Assembly: GCA_009835985.1 (NCBI GenBank)
Contig: VXWI01000016.1
Location: 1 to 49,061, forward strand
DNA length: 49,061 bases
From: Acidobacteriota bacterium
GTDB taxonomy: Bacteria; Acidobacteriota; Vicinamibacteria; Marinacidobacterales; Marinacidobacteraceae
Reading direction: 5' to 3'
The notes beneath the pieces are model-generated. The model was not told the origin of the DNA. It did not search any database and worked only from the letters and a program-made list of their open reading frames with translations. Shown here piece after piece: positions 41,479 through 47,095 of the stretch. How positions within the stretch are numbered: the first letter of the stretch is position 1; every line of letters starts with the position of its first letter. The position numbers were made by a program, and so were the translations under genes.

Positions 41479-41720
41479 GGCCGCTACCGCGAGAACCGGC
41501 CGGCGTTCCAAGCCGTACGCGCCACGTCCGCCCTTGAACTCCGCGGCGAGGCGCGAGCCAGATTTCCGGGTGGGGGTTGCGACGTGCGCGGTGCGGAGCA
41601 CCGCGGTGCCGGTCTGGAGGCCGCTACCGCGAGAACCGGCCGGCGTTCCAAGCCGGCGGCGCCATCCAGCAGGTCGGCCCGCTGTGCCGGCTGAAGCCGG
41701 CGTTCCAAGCCGGCGGCGCC
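41479..41720. repeat. Repeat cluster: 36-bp direct repeat, copies C2 and B3 of the two-hairpin family
   Basis: A 36-bp exact direct repeat (starting GGCCGCTACCGCGAGAACC) lies at 41479-41514 and 41619-41654. Copy C2 (41563-41619, minus) shares its flank and second stem CGCGGTG/CACCGCG with C1, but its first hairpin is broken at the junction with the direct repeat. Copy B3 (41667-41706, minus) has hairpin 1 GCCGGCT-TC-AGCCGGC and a second stem CAGCGGG-CCGA-CCTGCTG with one G-T pair. The patchwork suggests repeated recombination. No gene is seen. Confidence 0.75.
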
Positions 41721-41721
41721 C

Positions 41722-43065
41722 TCAGAACTCCAGCGCGGAGACCGCCACCAGCGCGGTGCGGACCTTCCCGTCCCGCCAGGCGACCATGAGGCGTTCCTGG
41801 ACGTCGAACACCTCCTCGATGTCCTCGCCTTCGGCCGCTTCCTCCTCGGCGTCTCCCTCGTCCTCGGCCTCTTCGTCTTCCTCCGGCTCCGGCGGCTCGT
41901 TGGCGACCCGGGCGAGCTGCAGCAGCCCGGCCTCCCGGCCCGCGGGGGCGTCCGCCACCTTGACGGACGGCCCGACCAGCCCGTCCGGGTAGACCCGCCG
42001 CACCCGGACCTCGCCGCGCCCGGATTCCGGGGCCTCGAGCCAGGCGGCGACCGCGCTCCCGTCGTCGAGCATCGTGACCGCCGTGTAGCCGCGTCCGTTG
42101 CCGCCGTCCAGCCGGATCGGGGTTCCGAAGCTCTCCCCGCCGTTCTGCGAGAAGGCGAACCGGACCTCGGGCTCCCCGCTGGCCATGGTGAACCAGGCCA
42201 CCGCCACCGCGCTATCGGTCGCCGCGATCGCGGGACCGTTCACCGGGCAGGCGTTGATGCCCCAGCCGTCCGCGTGGACGGGTTTCCCCGGCTCCCAGCG
42301 GCCCCTCACCTTCCGGGTGATGGCGATGTCGCGCACGTCGTCCTCCGGGGCGTTCCGGACCCGGTCCCGGTAGACGACCGCGGGATCACCGTCGATGGTC
42401 GCCATCGCGGTCGGGCAGCAGGCGCACACGTCGGGGTCCAGCCGCTGGTTGCCGAGCTGGTAGCCCTGTTCGTGGAAGCGGGCGAGCCGCAGGGTCATGT
42501 CCCCGGGGTCCGTCGAACCCGGCGGCGGGGTGAGGTAGGCCGCCGAGAATCCGCCCAACTCCGGCGTGAAGGAAACGAACCCGGAATAGCTCTCGACGTT
42601 CCTGAGCCCCTCCGAGAACACCTCGCGCCAGGTCACGCCCCGGTCCATGGAATAGACGATCTTCAGCCCGTAGCCGTAGTGCCCCTCGGCCTCCGGGTTC
42701 CGGACCAGATAGTGGGCGGCGAGACGGTCTTCCCCGACGAGCGCGATGCTCGGGTGGTCCGCCCAGTTCGCGTACCAGCCGGACCCTTCGGCGACCGGCT
42801 TCGGCTCCCCCCAGGCGTCCCCGGTCACCTCCTCGCTGCTCCCCGGACGCTGGAGTTCCGAGAACCGGAGGGCATGTCCCTCCCCGGTCGTTTCCACCCA
42901 GCTGAGGAAGGTCGCGCCCTCCGGCGCCGCGTAGAGCGAGTACATCCCGCTCCCGTCCGGGGCGGGGGTCTCGAGCGGCGTGACACTCTCCTGGGCGTTC
43001 GCCCCGGCGGCGAGCAGCAGGGCGCCGACGAGGCCGGCAAGACGCGAACGGGTCGAGGCGCGCAT
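41722..43065 (-). CDS. Exported sialidase-like (BNR/Asp-box) beta-propeller protein
   Basis: A 447-residue protein from ATG 43065 with a leader ending GANAQ. One canonical Asp box is visible (SMDRGVTW, about residues 139-146), and a weaker one (SQNGGESF). Strand patterns fit a propeller of the exo-sialidase superfamily. Catalytic Arg residues cannot be assigned, so enzymatic sialidase activity is not claimed. Two oddities are a DVCACCPTAM cysteine cluster and an acidic insertion near the C terminus (about 41815-41895, mostly Glu and Asp). It is divergent from the amidohydrolase gene (77-bp gap). Confidence 0.72.
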   Translation of the reverse strand: MRASTRSRLAGLVGALLLAAGANAQESVTPLETPAPDGSGMYSLYAAPEGATFLSWVETTGEGHALRFSELQRPGSSEEVTGDAWGEPKPVAEGSGWYANWADHPSIALVGEDRLAAHYLVRNPEAEGHYGYGLKIVYSMDRGVTWREVFSEGLRNVESYSGFVSFTPELGGFSAAYLTPPPGSTDPGDMTLRLARFHEQGYQLGNQRLDPDVCACCPTAMATIDGDPAVVYRDRVRNAPEDDVRDIAITRKVRGRWEPGKPVHADGWGINACPVNGPAIAATDSAVAVAWFTMASGEPEVRFAFSQNGGESFGTPIRLDGGNGRGYTAVTMLDDGSAVAAWLEAPESGRGEVRVRRVYPDGLVGPSVKVADAPAGREAGLLQLARVANEPPEPEEDEEAEDEGDAEEEAAEGEDIEEVFDVQERLMVAWRDGKVRTALVAVSALEF

Positions 43066-43142
43066 GGGAACCGGTGATTCTCGCATGGACGGCCGGATTC
43101 GGGATACCGTTCGCCGGTTCCAGCTCCGGCAAGGAGGCGCAG

Positions 43143-44597
43143 ATGTCCGAACTCTTCTTTCACCGTTCCGCGGCCCGGAAGGCCCTCGGGATCCTCGGGG
43201 CAATGGTGCTCCTCGCGCTTCCGGCGGCGGCCGCGGCCCAGAGCGCCGACGAACTCACCGAAGACGCCCGGCAGTTCGTGCAGTACGGCGAACCGGTCAT
43301 CGCGATCACCGGAGTCCAGGTGGTGGACGGCACCGGCGCCGCCCCCCGCTCCGGCCAGACCGTGGTCATCGCGGACCGCCGCATCCAGAGCCTGGGCGCG
43401 GACGGCGATGTCGCAATCCCCGAGGGTGCGCGGCAGATCGACGGGTCCGGGCACACCGTGATCCCGGGCCTCATCGGCATCCACAACCACACGTTCTACA
43501 CGACGGCGGCGCGGCACTCGCAGATGAACACCACCTCGCCGCGGCTCTACCTGGCGGCGGGCGTCACCACCATCCGCACCACCGGCAGCTATTCCCCGTA
43601 CAGCGAGATCAACATGCGCCGCGCCATCGACGCCGGCGAGATCGTCGGTCCGCGGATGCACATCACCGGCCCCTACATCTCGGGCGCCGGCGCCAGCACC
43701 TACATGACCCAGGTGTCCAATCCCGAGGACGCCCGGCGGGTGGTGGCCTACTGGGCCGAGGAGGGAGCGACCTGGTTCAAGGCCTACACCCGGATCTCCC
43801 GGGCCGAGCTCGGCGCGGCCATCGAGGAGGCGCACAAGCACGGCCTCAAGTTCACCGCGCATCTCTGCTCGGTCACCTTCCGGGAGGCGGTGGACCTCGG
43901 CATCGACTCGCTGGAGCACGGGTTCTTCACGAACACCGAGTACCACCCCGGCAAGGAGCCGGACGATTGCCCGCCCGACTTCCGGAACACCCTCCGGGAC
44001 ATCGACATCGATTCGGACGAGGTCAACGCCACCATCTCCCACATGGTGGACAACGAGGTCGCCCTGACCTCGACGCTCGCGGTCTATGAACTCTCGGTGC
44101 CCGGCCGGCCCCCGCTCGAGGACCGGAACCTGGAGGCGCTGTCGCCCGGGGCGCGTGACGAGTACCTCGCCCGCCGCGAGGAGATCGCCGGAGCGAGCGA
44201 CGCGGTGATGCAGGACCTCTTCCCGAAGGCGCAGGCCTTCGAGTACCGCTACTTTCAGGCGGGCGGCCTGCTCGCCGCCGGCGTGGACCCCACCGGGAAC
44301 GGCGGCGCGCTGCCCGGCTTCGGCGACCAGCGGAACTACGAGTTGCTGCTCGAGGCCGAGTTCACCCCGGCCCAGGCCCTTCAGGTGATGAGCCTGAACG
44401 GCGCCCGGGTCCTCGGCGTGGACGGCGACCTCGGGAGCATCGAGGAAGGCAAGCTCGCCGACCTGATCCTGATCGACGGCGACCCGGTGGCGGACCCCTT
44501 CCAGATCCGGAACGTGGTGACCGTCTTCAAGGACGGCGTCGGCTACGACTCACTGAAGCTGATCGCGTCGGTGAAGGGGTTGGTGGGGCTGGAGTAA
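43143..44597 (+). CDS. Exported metal-dependent amidohydrolase (imidazolonepropionase/prolidase-like)
   Basis: The 484-residue protein starts at ATG 43143 with AGGAGG upstream and has a signal peptide ending AAAAAQ. Amidohydrolase marks are VVDGTGAAPRSGQTVVIADRRI, the H-x-H metal motif in PGLIGIHNHTF, a possible carboxylated Lys in ATWFKAYTR, the metal His in KFTAHLC and SLEHGF, and the late Asp in GVDPTGNGG. The end GSIEEGKLADLILIDGDP is classic. The substrate is unknown. The last 13 codons plus the following repeat element are duplicated at 45537-45630. Confidence 0.87.
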   Translation: MSELFFHRSAARKALGILGAMVLLALPAAAAAQSADELTEDARQFVQYGEPVIAITGVQVVDGTGAAPRSGQTVVIADRRIQSLGADGDVAIPEGARQIDGSGHTVIPGLIGIHNHTFYTTAARHSQMNTTSPRLYLAAGVTTIRTTGSYSPYSEINMRRAIDAGEIVGPRMHITGPYISGAGASTYMTQVSNPEDARRVVAYWAEEGATWFKAYTRISRAELGAAIEEAHKHGLKFTAHLCSVTFREAVDLGIDSLEHGFFTNTEYHPGKEPDDCPPDFRNTLRDIDIDSDEVNATISHMVDNEVALTSTLAVYELSVPGRPPLEDRNLEALSPGARDEYLARREEIAGASDAVMQDLFPKAQAFEYRYFQAGGLLAAGVDPTGNGGALPGFGDQRNYELLLEAEFTPAQALQVMSLNGARVLGVDGDLGSIEEGKLADLILIDGDPVADPFQIRNVVTVFKDGVGYDSLKLIASVKGLVGLE

Positions 44598-44598
44598 G

Positions 44599-44645
44599 TC
44601 GGAGCGCCGGCCTCCGGCCGGCATCGCGGCCGCAGGCCGCGAAAC
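44599..44645 (+). repeat. Two-hairpin dispersed element, copy A9
   Basis: Hairpin 1 is standard. Hairpin 2 is CGCGGCC-GCA-GGCCGCG, then AAAC. It begins 1 bp behind the amidohydrolase stop. Confidence 0.9.
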
Positions 44646-44681
44646 ACGTACCGCTGCGAGCCCGGACGGCGCCGCCGGCTT

Positions 44682-44728
44682 GGAACGCCGGCTTCAGCCG
44701 GCACAGTCCGCCGACAGGCGGACGAAAG
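44682..44728 (+). repeat. Two-hairpin dispersed element, copy B2
   Basis: Hairpin 1 is GCCGGCT-TC-AGCCGGC. Hairpin 2 is GTCCGCC-GACA-GGCGGAC, then GAAAG. It keeps the family layout with a third type of second stem, 36 bp after copy A9. Confidence 0.87.
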
Positions 44729-44741
44729 CTGAACCCTCCAC

Positions 44742-45326
44742 CTACGAGAACAGCTTGATGATGGCCACCACGAGAGCCCCCTGGGCCATCAGCGCCCCGA
44801 ACATCCACTTGATCAGATCGCCGCGCAGGTGGGCAAGCCTTTTCTCCACGTCCAACCGGATCAGCTCGACGGTGTGTTCGAGATCTTTCCTGGAGACCAT
44901 GTCGGCGCGGAGCTCCGCGAGATCCTCCTTGGAGACCATGTCGGCACGGAGCTCCGCGAGATCTTCTTTGGAGGCCATGTCGGCGCGGAGGTCCGCGAGA
45001 TCCTTCTTGGAGGCCATGTCGGCGCGGAGGTCCGCGAGATCCTTCTTGGAGGCCATGTCGGCGCGTAGGTCCGCGAGGTCCTTTTTGGGGGCGGCCTCCG
45101 TGCGGAATTTGGCTAGGTCCTTCCGGACCAGTTCCGTGTCGGCCTTCGTGGCTGCTTCGCGCCGGAAGTCCTCGACGTCCATCTTCGTGGCAACGTTTCG
45201 GATCCAGGGGCCCATGTGCTCTTCGGCCAGGACCTCGGCCAGCCTCCGCTCCATGCCGGCCTCGGTGAGCCGCTTCACGAACCGGTGGCTGTCGAACACT
45301 GCTTCTGCAACCTGTGGGGCAGTCAT
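44742..45326 (-). CDS. Coiled-coil membrane protein with 13-residue tandem repeats (DUF1640-like)
   Basis: The 194-residue protein has an N-terminal helical region (DSHRFVKRLTEAGMERRLAEVLAEEH). Five 13-residue repeats occupy residues 81-145 (three KKDLADLRADMAS, then two KEDLAELRADMVS), with one or more diverged copies before them (TKMDVEDFRREAA). A C-terminal transmembrane segment follows (WMFGALMAQGALVVAIIKLF). The layout matches DUF1640/CCDC90-type proteins, which form trimeric coiled-coil stalks anchored in membranes. The role is unknown. The repeat number is likely variable because the DNA repeats are nearly identical. Confidence 0.78.
   Translation of the reverse strand: MTAPQVAEAVFDSHRFVKRLTEAGMERRLAEVLAEEHMGPWIRNVATKMDVEDFRREAATKADTELVRKDLAKFRTEAAPKKDLADLRADMASKKDLADLRADMASKKDLADLRADMASKEDLAELRADMVSKEDLAELRADMVSRKDLEHTVELIRLDVEKRLAHLRGDLIKWMFGALMAQGALVVAIIKLFS
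44892..45086 (-). repeat. 39-bp in-frame tandem repeat, five copies
   Basis: Five consecutive 39-bp units within the coiled-coil gene encode the 13-residue repeat. Three units are almost identical and the two nearest the 3' end differ by a few substitutions (Asp to Glu, Ala to Val). It is suited to slippage or recombination without loss of frame. Confidence 0.85.
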
Positions 45327-45656
45327 GCTACCAACCCCCCGTCGGACGCGCAGAGCGGATCGATCGGCGGGATATGGCCGGTGTTCGGCATCGGGAACTC
45401 CTCCTGATGTGCAGTGGAGGAAACCCGCTGTTTCCCCCTATCTGTCTAGACGTAATTCCGGTCCGTTTTTTCCCGTTTCGGACACCAATGTGGAAAAGTC
45501 GAAGCGAACGTGCACACTCCGGCGTGCCGGCCCGGACTGATCGCGTCGGTGAAGGGCTTGGTGGGGCTGGAGTAGGTCGGAGCGCCGGCCTCCGGCCGGC
45601 ATCGCGGCCGCAGGCCGCGAAACACGGTACGCCGGTGAGCCCGATGGCGCGCCGGC
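45327..45656. other. 330-bp stretch without an intact gene
   Basis: It holds the upstream region of the coiled-coil gene, an AT-richer patch near 45430-45500 of unknown role, the duplicated amidohydrolase tail (45537-45576) and element copy A10 (45577-45623). No complete gene is seen. Confidence 0.6.
45537..45630 (+). pseudogene. Duplicated amidohydrolase 3' tail plus two-hairpin element A10
   Basis: These 94 bp match 44559-44651 except for two substitutions and a 1-bp insertion. They encode the same tail LIASVKGLVGLE, now ending in TAG instead of TAA, followed by a full element (45577-45623) with the CGCGGCC-GCA-GGCCGCG stem. No amidohydrolase sequence is seen upstream of it, so only the tail remains. 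Confidence 0.8.
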
Positions 45657-46682
45657 TCAGGGAAGCCGCTTGATCCTCGGCCGAAACACGCGGTCCAGCA
45701 GGTTGAGCTTCCGGACCAGCCATTCGTGCTGCCGCGCCCAATCGTTCGGATCGTTCAGGGCCACGTTCTTCAGCAGCACCCCGATCTCCCGCTCGTTCGG
45801 CTTCTGGTCGTCCCACACCATGGGCGGTCCCATAGCGGACTCGATGGCCTCCCGGTCGCGCATCAACCGGTCGAAGGCGGACGCTCGGTGCTTCGACATG
45901 TAGAGGGATGCGGAGATCCGTCCCGCCGCGCGGTGCGTCGTCGTGTAGAGGTAGAACCCGCTTCTGCCGATCGGGAAGTTCATCCAGTTGTCCCTCGCCG
46001 GGGTTCTCCGGGCGAACGGCGGGAGCGCACTGTTGCCGGAAACGGGTCCGCCAACGCGATTGAGTTCGTCGAGGACGGCGTCCCAGTACTTCCGGTGCAA
46101 CTCCGGGGCGCTCAAGCCGGCCAGCGAGGCCTCCCTCACCCCGGGTGGCCGCGTTTGAGACGAAGCTGGGGAGCCGGCGAATGCCGGTGACCCGTTCCAG
46201 GCGGGGTCCGCGCGCTGTCCGCCGGTATACCAGCCGGTGCCGGAGTCCTGAACTTCGGGTGGAGGTCGCGACCCTGCGTCGCCCCATCCCGGACGGGCGT
46301 CGGACCCCAGGTGGCCGATAAGCCTCAAGCCAGCAGTTTCGAACCGGCGAAAGTCGGTCAGGTTCGCGGTGGCGAGACGCGCCCCGTCATGGATCGCCAC
46401 CGCCGCGATGGCGCAGTCCAGCAGGGAGCCGCGCCGCCGGCCGGATTCGTTGAAGAGACGCGCAGCCACGCCCGCGTGCTCGATCGTGAAATCGCGGTAA
46501 GAGTCCACGATGCGCGTTGCCTTCTCCCGCTCCGCGGGCTTGAGCGGCCCGCACTGGAACTCGGCCCAGGCGAGTGCGCTGACGACGATGGACTCGTCCG
46601 GATCCATCGTTTCCAGCAGGCGAGTCTCGGGGGCGTCCGGGTCGAGGAGGCGGATCAGGAAGCTGGTGTCCAGATGAATCAC
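45657..46682 (-). CDS. PIN-domain toxin (VapC-like) fused to DUF4268
   Basis: The 341-residue protein starts at GTG 46682, overlapping the antitoxin stop as GTGA. Residues 1-123 are a full PIN ribonuclease: MIHLDTSFLIRLL (D5), ALAWAEF (E41), GSLLDCAIAAVA (D89) and TANLTDF (D110). Residues 124-192 are a Gly/Ser/Pro-rich linker that looks like translated non-coding DNA. Residues 193-341 match the end of DUF4268 proteins (ELHRKYWDAVLDELN, NWMNFPIGRSGF, AFDRLMRDREAIESAMG, RQHEWLVRKLNLLDRVFRPRI), usually found behind a nuclease-like domain in defence or restriction-associated genes. The fusion seems to come from loss of the PIN stop codon. Toxin activity is possible. Confidence 0.8.
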   Translation of the reverse strand: MIHLDTSFLIRLLDPDAPETRLLETMDPDESIVVSALAWAEFQCGPLKPAEREKATRIVDSYRDFTIEHAGVAARLFNESGRRRGSLLDCAIAAVAIHDGARLATANLTDFRRFETAGLRLIGHLGSDARPGWGDAGSRPPPEVQDSGTGWYTGGQRADPAWNGSPAFAGSPASSQTRPPGVREASLAGLSAPELHRKYWDAVLDELNRVGGPVSGNSALPPFARRTPARDNWMNFPIGRSGFYLYTTTHRAAGRISASLYMSKHRASAFDRLMRDREAIESAMGPPMVWDDQKPNEREIGVLLKNVALNDPNDWARQHEWLVRKLNLLDRVFRPRIKRLP

Positions 46683-46963
46683 TCGGGGTCACCGGGAAGG
46701 CGCGGGAACGAAGCGCGCCGCATTTCACGTGCTTCCCTTTCCCAGGCCGCCAAATCCACGCCGCGGCGTGCCACCGAGGCCTGAAGCTCTCTGAGGGCCC
46801 GCATTCTGGTGTCCCGCCTTGAGGGCTGCCGCTCGAGCTCACTGCGGATCGCTCGGCGCAGCGCCTCGGACTTCGAAACACTCCACCGTCGCGCCAGATC
46901 TTCCAGAGCGCGCACGGTGCCAAGATCGAGCGAATACGTGGTTTTGATCGTCATCGTCGCCAT
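46679..46963 (-). CDS. Ribbon-helix-helix antitoxin (VapB-like)
   Basis: A 94-residue protein starting MATMTIKTTYSLDLGTVRAL. The N-terminal strand and two helices (TVRALEDLARRWSVSKSEALRRAIRSEL) form a CopG-type ribbon-helix-helix. The C-terminal half (RELQASVARRGVDLAAWEREAREMRR) would wrap the toxin. It overlaps the PIN gene start by four bases, the usual toxin-antitoxin order. I chose ATG 46963 because a promoter places its transcription start at or next to this codon; an upstream frame-compatible start at 47005 would lie within or before that promoter. Confidence 0.82.
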   Translation of the reverse strand: MATMTIKTTYSLDLGTVRALEDLARRWSVSKSEALRRAIRSELERQPSRRDTRMRALRELQASVARRGVDLAAWEREAREMRRASFPRLPGDPE

Positions 46964-46998
46964 ACAGAGAATATATGGCCATACTGTTTGTCGATCAA
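46964..46998 (-). promoter_or_regulatory. Toxin-antitoxin promoter with palindromic operator, probably leaderless
   Basis: On the minus strand: TTGATC (46993-46998) as -35, a 17-bp spacer, and TATATT (46970-46975) as -10, then CTCTGT and the ATG at 46963. The expected transcription start is at the A of ATG, giving a leaderless mRNA. Inverted repeats overlap it: the palindrome TATGGCCATA (46974-46983), GCCATA/TATGGC (46959-46964 with 46974-46979) and GTTTGT/ACAAAC (46986-47003). They suit autorepression by a ribbon-helix-helix antitoxin. Confidence 0.7.
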
Positions 46999-47062
46999 CA
47001 AACACCCATGAACTCGCGTGTGCCCGCCTCTACTCGGAGCCGTTTCTGAGATCTGGTCCGGG

Positions 47063-47084
47063 TGCCGGCTGAAGCCGGCGTTCC
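47063..47084 (-). repeat. Two-hairpin family, partial copy B4
   Basis: On the minus strand it keeps GGAACGCCGGCT and the matching AGCCGGCA arm of family B. The second hairpin is not recognisable. It lies 11 bp past the stop of the TPR/thioredoxin-like gene, in the common behind-the-stop position for that minus-strand gene. Confidence 0.65.
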
Positions 47085-47095
47085 AAGCCGTCGTG

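Noticed and set aside
41479..41654. Two 36-bp repeats as a minimal CRISPR array
   Set aside because: Only two repeats with a 104-bp gap that itself contains another repeat, and no cas genes. They are parts of dispersed elements.
44892..45086. 39-bp repeats as a CRISPR or regulatory array
   Set aside because: Units are contiguous without spacers and keep a protein frame. They encode the coiled-coil repeat.
46809..47072. Plus-strand 87-residue frame over the antitoxin promoter
   Set aside because: It is antisense to the ribbon-helix-helix gene and crosses its promoter, with no ribosome site or family likeness.
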